Shown piece by piece: positions 1 to 6,980 of a stretch of DNA of 25,649 nt. The stretch is from contig CAYUSU010000018.1 in the NCBI GenBank assembly GCA_964447525.1, positions 1 to 25,649 of the forward strand. Reading direction: 5' to 3'. Every line of letters starts with the position of its first letter. Positions within the stretch are counted from its first letter, which is position 1. The notes under the pieces are model-generated. The model did not search any database. It saw only the letters and a list, made by a program, of their open reading frames with translations, and had not been told where the DNA came from. The DNA is from JAFGDH01 sp964447525 (GTDB lineage Archaea > Aenigmatarchaeota > Aenigmatarchaeia > QMZP01 > QMZT01). Made by a program: the position numbers and the translations under genes.

Positions 1-613
1 ATAACGTCTTCTCAAGCGTCTCCAGGCTGAATTTCGTTCCGCAACACCCGTTTTTGGTCAGGGGGACGGCCTGGCCAGGGATTTTGAGTTGTTCCAGCAT
101 TTTTGAAGCGAGTTTCATCTCTTCCGTGCAGGCCACGCCCAGAATGGCCTCGTATGATTTATGTTCAAGTATCTTCCTCACGCCCGAACCGCCCGGAACA
201 ACATAGACATCGTAACCCTTCTTTTTAGCCATTTTCGTGGCCTTGTTGATAAGACAGTCAGAAGAACAGGCCATGCATGTATATGAGGACATTTTCGGAT
301 CGAAACTCGCTTTGCATCTGCAATCCATGTATTTTCTGGAACAGTGCGGAAGGAATATTGCCCTTTTTTTCGTCTTCAGGAATGCTTCCCTGTATACCAG
401 ATTCTTTAACTGTACATCTATCATGTCCCTGATCACTGTCGTAAGCTCAGTGATCGGTATCCCCGTAATCTTATCGAGATTGAATTTTTTTATGGTGTAA
501 TTTGTAGCGTTCCCTATCTTTTCATTTATTTTTCCATTTTCCGCGAATTTGGCTATCTCTTTGAAGAATGACTGGGACATTTTTGAAAAGTCAAACGAAA
601 AGTTGTATGCCAT
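1..613 (-). CDS. DUF116 family protein, copy 1 (stop codon lies outside the window)
   Basis: Translating the minus strand from the ATG at 613 gives 204 residues to the window edge, ending at FSLETLEKTL with a T as the next base. Copy 2 ends at the same alignment position, so only the stop codon is probably missing. It aligns without gaps to copy 2, with about 57% identity counted by hand. The N-terminal ~80 residues look helical. The DUF116 core follows: LPHC at 88-91, Cys98, Cys100, CMAC at 113-116, Cys120, the Gly pair at 141-142, GVACTEE at 159-165 and NGCC at 188-191. The Cys set suggests a metal or Fe-S site, which is inference; the family's function is unknown. An AGTGAT motif upstream may serve as ribosome-binding site. 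It lies 40 nt after copy 2 and is probably co-transcribed with it. Confidence 0.85.
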   Translation of the reverse strand, partial: MAYNFSFDFSKMSQSFFKEIAKFAENGKINEKIGNATNYTIKKFNLDKITGIPITELTTVIRDMIDVQLKNLVYREAFLKTKKRAIFLPHCSRKYMDCRCKASFDPKMSSYTCMACSSDCLINKATKMAKKKGYDVYVVPGGSGVRKILEHKSYEAILGVACTEEMKLASKMLEQLKIPGQAVPLTKNGCCGTKFSLETLEKTL

Positions 614-653
614 GTTAAATCACTGATTAAATTAGAACATCAAATGTTAAAAC

Positions 654-1268
654 CTATAATACGTTTTCAAGGGATTCCAGACTGAATTTTGTAGCGGAAC
701 ATCCGTTCTTGATCAAAGACACTCCCTGGGCAAGCACGCCCATGCGTTCGGTCAGGTTCATTCCGAGCCCTATCTCCTCCGTGCAGGCCACACCAACAAT
801 GCCTTCGTATCCTCCCTTTTGCAGAATCCTTTTTATGCAGGAGCCTCCTGGAACAATGAATACGTCATAACCCTTCTTTTTTGCCATTTTTGAGGCTTTG
901 TTGACGAGGCAGTCACTGGAACACGAATTGCACGAGTAAGAAGACATTTCGGTATTGAAACTCGCTTTGCATCTTGAGTCCATGAACTTTCTTGAACAAT
1001 GAGGAAGGATCACCGCCCTCTTCTTTGTCTTGAGAAACGCCTTCCTGTTGGCTATGTTCTTGACCGAGGAGTCTATGAAGTCCTCTATGATCGTGAGGGC
1101 GTCCGAGACGGGGAGGCCCGTGATCTCGTGGACCCTGAATTTCTTGACTATATCCCTCGCGGTCTGGCCTAACTTCCTGTGTATCCCTTTCTTCTCGGCC
1201 AGCTTCGCCATGTCCCTGAAAAATGACTGGGAGAACTGCGAGAGATCGAACGTGAACTTGTACGCCAT
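654..1268 (-). CDS. DUF116 family protein, copy 2
   Basis: This 204-residue protein matches the DUF116 pattern: ILPHC (87-91), Cys100, CNSC (113-116), Cys120, PGGS (140-143), GVACTEE (159-165) and NGC (188-190). Seven Cys (91, 100, 113, 116, 120, 162, 190) are shared with copy 1, while Cys144 is unique to this copy. No signal peptide or membrane segment is visible, so it is probably cytosolic. A TATA-like TTTTATATG on the minus strand (about 1291-1299) sits ~25 nt before the ATG at 1268, implying a leaderless or very short leader. A perfect inverted repeat CTAATT/AATTAG (1270-1284) lies between TATA and start and could be an operator. It is first in a two-gene unit with copy 1. Biochemical role unknown. 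Confidence 0.85.
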   Translation of the reverse strand: MAYKFTFDLSQFSQSFFRDMAKLAEKKGIHRKLGQTARDIVKKFRVHEITGLPVSDALTIIEDFIDSSVKNIANRKAFLKTKKRAVILPHCSRKFMDSRCKASFNTEMSSYSCNSCSSDCLVNKASKMAKKKGYDVFIVPGGSCIKRILQKGGYEGIVGVACTEEIGLGMNLTERMGVLAQGVSLIKNGCSATKFSLESLENVL

Positions 1269-1269
1269 A

Positions 1270-1284
1270 CTAATTTAGAATTAG
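1270..1284. promoter_or_regulatory. Inverted repeat between TATA box and start of the DUF116 pair
   Basis: CTAATT (1270-1275) and AATTAG (1279-1284) are perfect reverse complements around a 3-nt centre. They sit immediately upstream of the start at 1268 and downstream of the minus-strand TATA box, where a bound repressor would block initiation. The regulatory role is inferred from position only; AT-rich palindromes this short can arise by chance. Confidence 0.35.
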
Positions 1285-1372
1285 GCGAAATCATATAAAA
1301 GTAAGGGTCCGTAAATGGCCTGTTTTTGTTATAAAATATAGCTAATTTCACTTTCCGAATCTATTTAATTAA

Positions 1373-1418
1373 TATCGGTTTAGCTGATTTTTGGCCGATA
1401 CCGATACGTTTATAAATA
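1373..1418 (+). promoter_or_regulatory. Promoter of the Fic gene with CCGATA repeats
   Basis: TTTATAAATA (1409-1418) is a strong archaeal A-box centred 25 nt before the ATG at 1438, so the transcript should be leaderless. Upstream, CCGATA occurs twice in tandem (1395-1400 and 1401-1406), and TATCGG at 1373-1378 is its reverse complement. These copies cover the TFB-recognition (BRE) position and could also bind a regulator. Confidence 0.55.
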
Positions 1419-1437
1419 GTTTATCCAATTCTATATT

Positions 1438-2364
1438 ATGATTGACAAAGAGATGATGCGAAGGATAGAAGAGAAAATGGGGAACTTGAATAGACTCAGA
1501 CCTCTTGATAAACATCAGCTTATGCTGCTTGAAAGAGAGATGGAAATAGAATACGTTTACAATTCGACCAGTATAGAAGGAAATTCGCTCACGCTGGACG
1601 AAACTAGAATGGTACTCGAAGAAGGGATGACAATCAAAGGAAAACCCCTGGGGGAGCATTTTGACGTGATTAACCAGAAAGAAGCTATGGAAAAACTCGA
1701 AAAATGGGTAGATGAAAGTAGAAAAACGATAGATGAAGAGGATATAATTGAATTACACAGGATGACAATGAAAGGAATATCGAATGAATGGGCCGGGAAA
1801 TACAAGACCATGCCGAACAGGGTACTCGGTTCAAGGGTCAAAAGAACGCCTCCTTACACGGTAAAGGAAGAAATGGAAAAGATGGTAGAATTTATAAACA
1901 AAAACCCAGAAAATGTTCATCCGGTGGAGATAGCAGCGACAGCACACCAAATTTTAGCGAAAATACATCCCTTCCTGGACGGAAATGGTAGGTGTTCGAG
2001 ATTACTGTCGAATTTAATACTGATGAAGAACGGTTATCCCCCCAACATAATATTGAACAAAGAAAGGAAGAAATACTTCGAGACTCTGGAGAAAGCACAT
2101 CTCGGTAACATGAAGGTTTTTGTTGATTTCTTCGCTAGGGGTGTTGAAAGGATGCTTGATTTGTATCTTAATGCACTGACACCATCGACCAGAGAGAATG
2201 AACTTGTTTCATTGGCCGAACTTTCAAAAGAAACCCCTTATTCGCAGGAATACCTGAGTCTCCTTGCAAGGAGAAATAGGCTTTCCGCTGTTAAAGTCGA
2301 TGGAGTATGGCATTCAAGCAGGGAAAAAATGAAAAAGTACCTGGAATTCATCAAGAAGAAATGA
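1438..2364 (+). CDS. Fic family protein with N-terminal inhibitory motif and C-terminal DNA-binding-like tail
   Basis: Fic enzymes usually transfer AMP from ATP to a protein hydroxyl group. The catalytic motif HPFLDGNGR is intact at residues 177-185 and is followed by SRLLSN. The inhibitory motif [S/T]xxxE[G/N] is at 43-48 (S43, E47, G48), upstream of the Fic core as in class II Fic proteins, so the enzyme should be autoinhibited in cis and needs no separate antitoxin. Residues ~253-300 (SLAELSKETPYSQEYLSLLARR...) resemble the excisionase-type helix-turn-helix often found at the C-terminus of Fic proteins, suggesting DNA binding or autoregulation. Start: leaderless ATG 25 nt after a TATA box. 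It is convergent with uppS with 1 nt between them. The target protein cannot be read from sequence. Confidence 0.92.
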   Translation: MIDKEMMRRIEEKMGNLNRLRPLDKHQLMLLEREMEIEYVYNSTSIEGNSLTLDETRMVLEEGMTIKGKPLGEHFDVINQKEAMEKLEKWVDESRKTIDEEDIIELHRMTMKGISNEWAGKYKTMPNRVLGSRVKRTPPYTVKEEMEKMVEFINKNPENVHPVEIAATAHQILAKIHPFLDGNGRCSRLLSNLILMKNGYPPNIILNKERKKYFETLEKAHLGNMKVFVDFFARGVERMLDLYLNALTPSTRENELVSLAELSKETPYSQEYLSLLARRNRLSAVKVDGVWHSSREKMKKYLEFIKKK

Positions 2365-2365
2365 T

Positions 2366-3073
2366 TCACTTCCCAAATCGTCTCTGGCGGTCCTCGAAGT
2401 CTTTTATCGCCTTGGAAAAGTCTTTTTTCTTCATTTCGGGCCAGAATACGTCCATGAAGACGAGTTCGGAATAGACTGACTGGTAAGGGAGGAAGTTGCT
2501 AAGCCTTCTCTCGCCCCCGGTCCTTATTATGAGGTCCGGGTCGCCGTATCCGTTCGTGTAAAGGTACGACTTGATCAATGAATCGTTTATCTGTGACGGC
2601 TTGACTTTTCCTTTCTTTATGTCGCATGAGATTCTTTCTATTGCCTGCTTGATTTCCTGCCTGCCCCCGTAAGCTATGGCTAGGTTCAGGATGTGATCAT
2701 CATACCCCTCGGTCGCTTTGCTGACCTTTTCCGTTAGTTTCAGTAGATCGTCCGGCAGAACGTCCAGCTTGCCGATGAAATTGATCTTCGTGCGGTTTTT
2801 ATGCGCTACGTGGTCGGGATTATCCAGTATCTCCGTCAATTCTTTTTTCGCGAGGGAAAACAGGTAATTCAGCTCCCTTTTAGGCCGTTTCTCGATGTTT
2901 TCCAGCGACAATACATAGAATGTGAGCGTGCGAATTTGGAAGTCCTTGCACCAATTCATGACGTCCCGGATCTTCTCGATTCCCCATTCATGACCCTTCC
3001 AAGGAGTCTTCATGAGTCTTCTGGCTAGTCTTCTGTTACCGTCCGGAATTATGCCTATATGTGAAGGAATCAT
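2366..3073 (-). CDS. uppS: Cis-prenyltransferase (undecaprenyl-diphosphate synthase family)
   Basis: The enzyme condenses isopentenyl diphosphate onto an allylic primer in Z configuration, making the long polyprenyl carrier that archaea use for glycan assembly at the membrane. The 235-residue length is normal for the family. Hallmarks visible: HIGIIPDGNRRLA near the N-terminus with the catalytic Asp in DGNRR, FYVLSLEN around residues 52-59, LNLAIAYGGRQEI, and the C-terminal DPDLIIRTGGERRLSNFLPY block that binds diphosphate. GGTGAT at 3079-3084 gives a ribosome-binding site 5 nt before the ATG, and a minus-strand TATA box at about 3113-3124 gives a ~19-nt leader. It is divergent from the PHP gene; two hairpin repeats lie between them. 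Product chain length cannot be inferred. Confidence 0.93.
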   Translation of the reverse strand: MIPSHIGIIPDGNRRLARRLMKTPWKGHEWGIEKIRDVMNWCKDFQIRTLTFYVLSLENIEKRPKRELNYLFSLAKKELTEILDNPDHVAHKNRTKINFIGKLDVLPDDLLKLTEKVSKATEGYDDHILNLAIAYGGRQEIKQAIERISCDIKKGKVKPSQINDSLIKSYLYTNGYGDPDLIIRTGGERRLSNFLPYQSVYSELVFMDVFWPEMKKKDFSKAIKDFEDRQRRFGK

Positions 3074-3135
3074 CCAAAATCACCTGTCAAGATATTAATA
3101 CTATTCTTAAGTTATTTAAAATACTATTGCTTACT

Positions 3136-3180
3136 TCGAAAGACAGATTTATCCAATCAGTGTAGTCTGTCATACGATGA
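3136..3180. repeat. Hairpin repeat element 1
   Basis: Stem GACAGATT (3142-3149) pairs with AGTCTGTC (3164-3171), seven Watson-Crick pairs plus one T:G, around the 14-nt loop TATCCAATCAGTGT. Flanks are CGAAA on the left and ATACGATG on the right. Elements 2 and 3 share the loop pattern and much of the flanks but have different, compensated stems. It lies upstream of the predicted uppS promoter and outside both predicted mRNAs. Function unknown. Confidence 0.7.
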
Positions 3181-3183
3181 TCA

Positions 3184-3226
3184 CGAAAGACAGCTTTTCC
3201 AACTAGTGTAAGCTGTAATACGATGC
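3184..3226. repeat. Hairpin repeat element 2
   Basis: Stem ACAGCTT (3190-3196) pairs perfectly with AAGCTGT (3210-3216) around the 13-nt loop TTCCAACTAGTGT. It begins 47-48 nt after element 1 as a direct imperfect repeat with the same CGAAAGACAG left side and ATACGATG right side. It ends about 15 nt before the TATA box of the PHP gene. Confidence 0.7.
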
Positions 3227-3237
3227 TGTAAACGGGT

Positions 3238-3248
3238 AAATATATATG
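3238..3248 (+). promoter_or_regulatory. TATA box of the PHP-domain gene
   Basis: AAATATATATG is centred about 27 nt before the ATG at 3270. This decides the start: the in-frame ATG at 3246 falls inside the TATA box, so 3270 (MKFELHCH) is the likely leaderless start. Confidence 0.65.
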
Positions 3249-3269
3249 TGCAGTCATAAAATTATAGGT

Positions 3270-4094
3270 ATGAAATTCGAACTGCACTGCCACTCTTCGT
3301 ATTCGAAGGGGACCAAGATCAAATGGGAGTGCCTTTCATCGCCTTCCGACGTGATCGATACGGCTAAATGGAAGGGACTGGATGCTGTTGCCCTTACTGA
3401 TCACAGGACCACGAAAGGATGGAATGAAGCCGAAAAAGAGGCTAAAAAGCAGGGAATTGTATTCATTCCGGGGCAGGAGGTCCATACGAAAGATGGGCAT
3501 TTGCTCGCTTTGGGTATAAATGAGCAGATTCCCAACGGAAGACCGCTTAAAGAGACTGTGGAAAGGGTTCATATGGAAGGCGGAATTACGGTTGCTCCGC
3601 ACCCCTTCGATATTAAAGATGAAGGTGTTGGGGAGGGGATAAAGTACGTGGATGCCGTCGAGGTGTTCAATTCCCTCAATCTAGACCGCCTGAGCAACAA
3701 TCTTGCTTACAAGAAGGCAAAGAAATACGGGAAGCCCATGGTGGTGGGTTCTGACGCACACTCCTTGAGCATGATAGGCACTTCGATCAACCATGCGAAG
3801 GCAAAAGACATGAAAGGCATTTTGAAGGCCATAAAAAGCGGGCAAATATCGCTTGAGAGACATTATATTTCGACCGGTGTTCTCATAGAGTGGGTCAGGG
3901 AAAGGTTCCTCAGATCATATTATGACGTGATTAAATACATCAACACCAATTACAATCCGGTCAAGGCCGCTTTCGCGCGGTTCCTGCTCAACAAGTTCTT
4001 AAAATACAGGAAGATCCCGTGGGCGTTCTTCGCGAGGATCAGCATCCTGATATCAGGCGGTTATTCTTTGATTAAATATATAGTCAGAAGTTAG
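3270..4094 (+). CDS. PHP-domain metal-dependent phosphoesterase
   Basis: PHP enzymes are trinuclear-metal phosphoesterases or nucleases. From the ATG at 3270 the protein has 274 residues. The usual metal ligands appear in order: HCH in FELHCHSSYS (near residue 6), TDH in VALTDHRTT, E and H in PGQEVHTKDGH, H in VAPHPFD, and DAH in VVGSDAHSL. The spacing fits the stand-alone archaeal and bacterial PHP proteins with a PHP-associated C-terminal region; residues beyond ~200 form a basic helical tail ending in a hydrophobic stretch (ISILISGGYSLIKYIV) that may contact the membrane. The substrate is unknown; nucleotide or RNA phosphoester is plausible from relatives. The stop overlaps that of the convergent small gene at 4091. 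Confidence 0.88.
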   Translation: MKFELHCHSSYSKGTKIKWECLSSPSDVIDTAKWKGLDAVALTDHRTTKGWNEAEKEAKKQGIVFIPGQEVHTKDGHLLALGINEQIPNGRPLKETVERVHMEGGITVAPHPFDIKDEGVGEGIKYVDAVEVFNSLNLDRLSNNLAYKKAKKYGKPMVVGSDAHSLSMIGTSINHAKAKDMKGILKAIKSGQISLERHYISTGVLIEWVRERFLRSYYDVIKYINTNYNPVKAAFARFLLNKFLKYRKIPWAFFARISILISGGYSLIKYIVRS

Positions 4095-4303
4095 GCTACC
4101 ATTTCGAGTTCAGGAACAATTGTTTCGCTTTTCACGATACCCCTTTCCCTGAGATAATTCTGCATTTTCGGCTCACCTGAGTTGAAACCGCATTCCTCGC
4201 TGCATAGCCTTCTCATATCCTTGGCCACCTGCCCGCCGGCCGCGGTTGATATCATCCTGAGGTTCTCCGAGGATAAATTCATGAATTGCAGCATAAATTG
4301 CAC
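4091..4303 (-). CDS. Small hypothetical protein
   Basis: A frame of 70 codons from GTG at 4303, with alternative ATG starts at 4294 and 4282 and no convincing ribosome-binding site to choose between them. It begins 5 nt after the stop of the Cys-rich gene at 4309, so translational coupling is likely. The product has two Cys spaced CSEEC (34 and 38 from the GTG start), is mostly charged and helical, and has no membrane segment. Its 3' end overlaps the convergent PHP gene by a few bases. I recognise no family. That it is a real gene rests on the tight spacing and the lack of anything else in this stretch. Confidence 0.5.
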   Translation of the reverse strand: MQFMLQFMNLSSENLRMISTAAGGQVAKDMRRLCSEECGFNSGEPKMQNYLRERGIVKSETIVPELEMVA

Positions 4304-4308
4304 TTTCT

Positions 4309-4671
4309 TTATTCATCTAGATCCTTCTCCGTTATCTCGTAATGAAGAACTCCGACCGGGAATTCGCCTATGAAGCCGGTATATTTCTCCAGCGCCTGCA
4401 CGTCCTTTTCCTCAACGATGCCGTTCTGGATCATGTAGTCCATCACACATTTTCCCGTTCTTTCTCCTTCTTCGCAGACCTCGCACGCGTCTTCCATCGG
4501 TTCCTTGTGCGAAATGGCGTTGTCCTTATGCAACCCTTCGATATAAAGACGCACGTTCTCCAGTTCTTCGTCCGCGTGAGTATACCTTCCCCCTTTGAAG
4601 TTCAGGTAGCATCTCTTGCATGAAAGAGCCGCATCGGTTGCTCTTTCCTGTTCTGATTTTTTATTATCCAT
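4309..4671 (-). CDS. Small Cys-rich hypothetical protein
   Basis: 120 residues, acidic, with two Cys clusters: CKRC at 18-21 and CEVC at 63-66 followed by Cys75. This could hold one zinc ion or an Fe-S site, an inference from spacing alone. No signal peptide or membrane segment. A GGTGTT motif lies 3 nt upstream of the ATG at 4671, and a minus-strand TTTTAAAAT at about 4689-4697 may be its TATA box. It is the first gene of a pair with the 4091-4303 frame. No family recognised; it may be specific to this lineage. Confidence 0.65.
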   Translation of the reverse strand: MDNKKSEQERATDAALSCKRCYLNFKGGRYTHADEELENVRLYIEGLHKDNAISHKEPMEDACEVCEEGERTGKCVMDYMIQNGIVEEKDVQALEKYTGFIGEFPVGVLHYEITEKDLDE

Positions 4672-4698
4672 ACCAACACCACTAAAGATTTTAAAATA

Positions 4699-4719
4699 AA
4701 GAGAAAAAGAGGAAAAAAA
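4699..4719 (-). terminator. Poly-U-type archaeal terminator of the Cys-repeat surface gene
   Basis: On the minus strand, beginning 9 nt after the stop at 4729, the sequence is almost entirely pyrimidine with runs of seven and five T and no hairpin. Archaeal RNA polymerase terminates on such T-rich tracts without a stem-loop. Confidence 0.55.
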
Positions 4720-4728
4720 TAATCCCCC

Positions 4729-6831
4729 TTATTTAACGAACATTACGAACTTGACCGCCAGTATGATTATTATTACCAGCACGATCACGGCAAGCACGAG
4801 CACCTTTACCGAGTCTGTGTTCAGTTCTCCCGCGAATATCTGCCCGCTCGGGAGGGTTATGTTTATCGTTATTTCCGGTTCTCCCACGCCAGTCACGTTC
4901 TCCGGCCATACGGATTCGACGGTTATGTAGAACGTATAGTTGTCGCTCGCGTAGTTCGAAGCGCCCGTGACTGTTACCGTGTACGTGCCTGAGGTCACGA
5001 AGTAGTCCGGCGAGATGTACACATAGAACTCCTTCATGTCCTCCGGGTCAAGTATTGCCTCGCTTCCGCTCAGGTATGTCCATTCAGGTCCTTCCAGTGT
5101 GACTTCGTAAGCGTCCATCCTCTCGCCTATGTTGCTGAGTTTGAGGCGGACTGCTTTTCCGTACCCTACGTCGGAATCGACTTCCATGACCTCGCTGTCG
5201 CGAAGATCGACTGCGAAGCAATCGCTATTCGGTCGAACGACGACTTTCATCACATTTTCCTCGAAAATGTGCGCAGATATCAGACGGAACGGTATCTCGT
5301 ATGTCTGGTTATGCGGGAAGAAGGCGTTCAAAACCTTCTGGAATACCACTTCCTCGCCGGGGGCGAGTGTGAACTCTTCCATGACTTCCTTTACGATCTG
5401 TAATGAATAGGAATCTTCGAATTCGCCTGTGTTCTTGACTGTTATCTCATAGAGAATCTCGTCCCCTACGCATACATTCCTTTCGATAGGATTGATCTTG
5501 AAGTCCACTGAATAGCAGTTCTTTGCAAAAAGATCCACTGTGGTCCTGTCCTGAACGTCTCCGCTCTTTGCCTCGACCGTTATTGTCCTGTCTTCGCCGG
5601 GTGCAAGAACGGATGTATCGACAGTCAGTTTCACTCTCTTGATCTCGCCGGGCGATACTGCTACAACGCCCTCTTCGAATTCTCCGAGATCGCTCGAGAG
5701 TTCGTACATGTCGTCAACTGTTCCGGTGTTCTTTATGACCACTTCGTATTCGGCTTCCATGCCGTGGCAGAGTGCCTGATCGTTCGGATAAACTACAACC
5801 GCAACGTCCCTGCACTCAATTCCCTCTATGGAGGCTTGTACGTTCTTCTTTATCGCCGGAAGGCTCTGGGAGCTTATCGCTATCTCGAAGTTCTTCCTTC
5901 CGAGCACGTTTGGCTTTACAAAAAGATCTATTATTCCTTCCTGGTTAGGCTCCAGTGTTACGCTTTCGCTTTCCGGAGTAACGAAATCAGGAACGAATAT
6001 GTTGTAAGTGTCGCTCTCAAGACCGACGTTGTCTATGATCAGTTTGTATTTGGTTGTCTTGCCCAAGCAGACGACTCCGTCCGATGGCTTTACGTCGGCG
6101 TTGAAATCGTAGCAGTTTATTATCTCAAGAGGAATACTCTGAGAAGCTTTTGCGTACGAATCCTTTGATACGACATCAACAAGTATTGCGAACTTCCCCG
6201 TAAGATCCGGCGGAAGTATAGAGAATTCCATTGCTTCAGTGTCCTGAGATTCTATCCTTTTCTCGCCTTCGAAAAGAACGTCTCCCCATGATGTTCTGAT
6301 GGAAACATCGAAATCCTCCTTTATTTTACCATAGTTCGTAAGAGCTACGGTGAAATCAACATCGCTTCCCCTGCAGGACTGTATCCTGTCCTCGCTGTCC
6401 ACCTGCACGTAATGGCAAGGCAGAACCTCGACATCGAACGTCTTCACGACGCTCTGTCCTGTGGTAGAAACCTTTACTTTTATTTCATATATTCCCGGTT
6501 TGGTGTCACACGAAGGTGTGACGTATATCTGCATAGGCTCGCTCGATTCTCCGGGATCAAGCACCTTCTTGGCGTCAATAGTTGTGACGTCAAGCGCAGA
6601 ATGCATCTCAGGATGCCCAGTCCAGTCGGCAGGCATCTCGAGTTCGATAACATAACTGTGTGGAATATCATCCATATTCATTACATCCACCTGTACTTCT
6701 GTTACAGGTGTGCACGGACAAACAGAAACGAATTCCGTGGAAAGACTTACGTCCATATTGTAGGTTTGAGCACTCACTACAGGAGCCATCAAAACCGCCA
6801 ATACAAGAGCAAACAAAATTTTCTTGAACAT
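4729..6831 (-). CDS. Secreted, membrane-anchored surface protein with Cys-paired Ig-like repeats
   Basis: About 700 residues from the ATG at 6831. The signal peptide is MFKKILFALVLAVLMAPVVSA. At least five beta-sandwich repeats of roughly 100 residues follow. Most start with a Cys followed by an aromatic residue and carry a second Cys ~15-16 residues later (for example CYDF...VVCLG and CYSV...NVCVG), then a KNTG-type strand typical of CARDB/NEW3-like domains that occur in archaeal surface proteins. The C-terminus is a single transmembrane segment (VLVLAVIVLVIIIILAV) ending in FVMFVK, so most of the protein should be outside the cell. Start choice: GGAGGG at 6839-6844 is 7 nt upstream and a TATA box lies at 6871-6885; a longer frame upstream runs through that TATA box. 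Probably adhesive or structural. No enzymatic motif seen. Confidence 0.88.
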   Translation of the reverse strand: MFKKILFALVLAVLMAPVVSAQTYNMDVSLSTEFVSVCPCTPVTEVQVDVMNMDDIPHSYVIELEMPADWTGHPEMHSALDVTTIDAKKVLDPGESSEPMQIYVTPSCDTKPGIYEIKVKVSTTGQSVVKTFDVEVLPCHYVQVDSEDRIQSCRGSDVDFTVALTNYGKIKEDFDVSIRTSWGDVLFEGEKRIESQDTEAMEFSILPPDLTGKFAILVDVVSKDSYAKASQSIPLEIINCYDFNADVKPSDGVVCLGKTTKYKLIIDNVGLESDTYNIFVPDFVTPESESVTLEPNQEGIIDLFVKPNVLGRKNFEIAISSQSLPAIKKNVQASIEGIECRDVAVVVYPNDQALCHGMEAEYEVVIKNTGTVDDMYELSSDLGEFEEGVVAVSPGEIKRVKLTVDTSVLAPGEDRTITVEAKSGDVQDRTTVDLFAKNCYSVDFKINPIERNVCVGDEILYEITVKNTGEFEDSYSLQIVKEVMEEFTLAPGEEVVFQKVLNAFFPHNQTYEIPFRLISAHIFEENVMKVVVRPNSDCFAVDLRDSEVMEVDSDVGYGKAVRLKLSNIGERMDAYEVTLEGPEWTYLSGSEAILDPEDMKEFYVYISPDYFVTSGTYTVTVTGASNYASDNYTFYITVESVWPENVTGVGEPEITINITLPSGQIFAGELNTDSVKVLVLAVIVLVIIIILAVKFVMFVK

Positions 6832-6870
6832 ACTTTTACCCTCCATTAATGCTTTTAAATTGGGAATAAG

Positions 6871-6885
6871 TTTTATATATTTATC
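6871..6885 (-). promoter_or_regulatory. TATA box of the Cys-repeat surface gene
   Basis: ATAAATATATAAAAC on the minus strand is centred ~47 nt before the ATG at 6831. It predicts a ~20-nt leader that contains the GGAGGG ribosome-binding site, separating this gene from the upstream surface operon. Confidence 0.55.
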
Positions 6886-6980
6886 GCTTTTCAGTGGTAA
6901 TTTTCCCATTGTTTATTTATATTTGATTTTTTTATCCTTTATTTTTTAGTAGTGACGCGTAGTCACATATACGATCATGA

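Noticed and set aside
1414..1438. TTTATCCAATT flanked by ATAG/CTAT upstream of the Fic gene as a fourth hairpin element
   Set aside because: The loop resembles the family but the stem is only 4 bp and the CGAA/TACG flanks are missing; probably chance in an AT-rich promoter.
3136..3226. Two ~47-nt direct repeats considered as a minimal CRISPR array
   Set aside because: Only two copies, both degenerate, no spacer-like unique sequence between them and no cas gene in the window; stem covariation fits a structured element better.
6952..6966. Inverted repeat GTGAC/GTCAC after the 6981-7406 gene as a terminator
   Set aside because: Only 5 bp and followed on the minus strand by an A-rich rather than a T-rich stretch.
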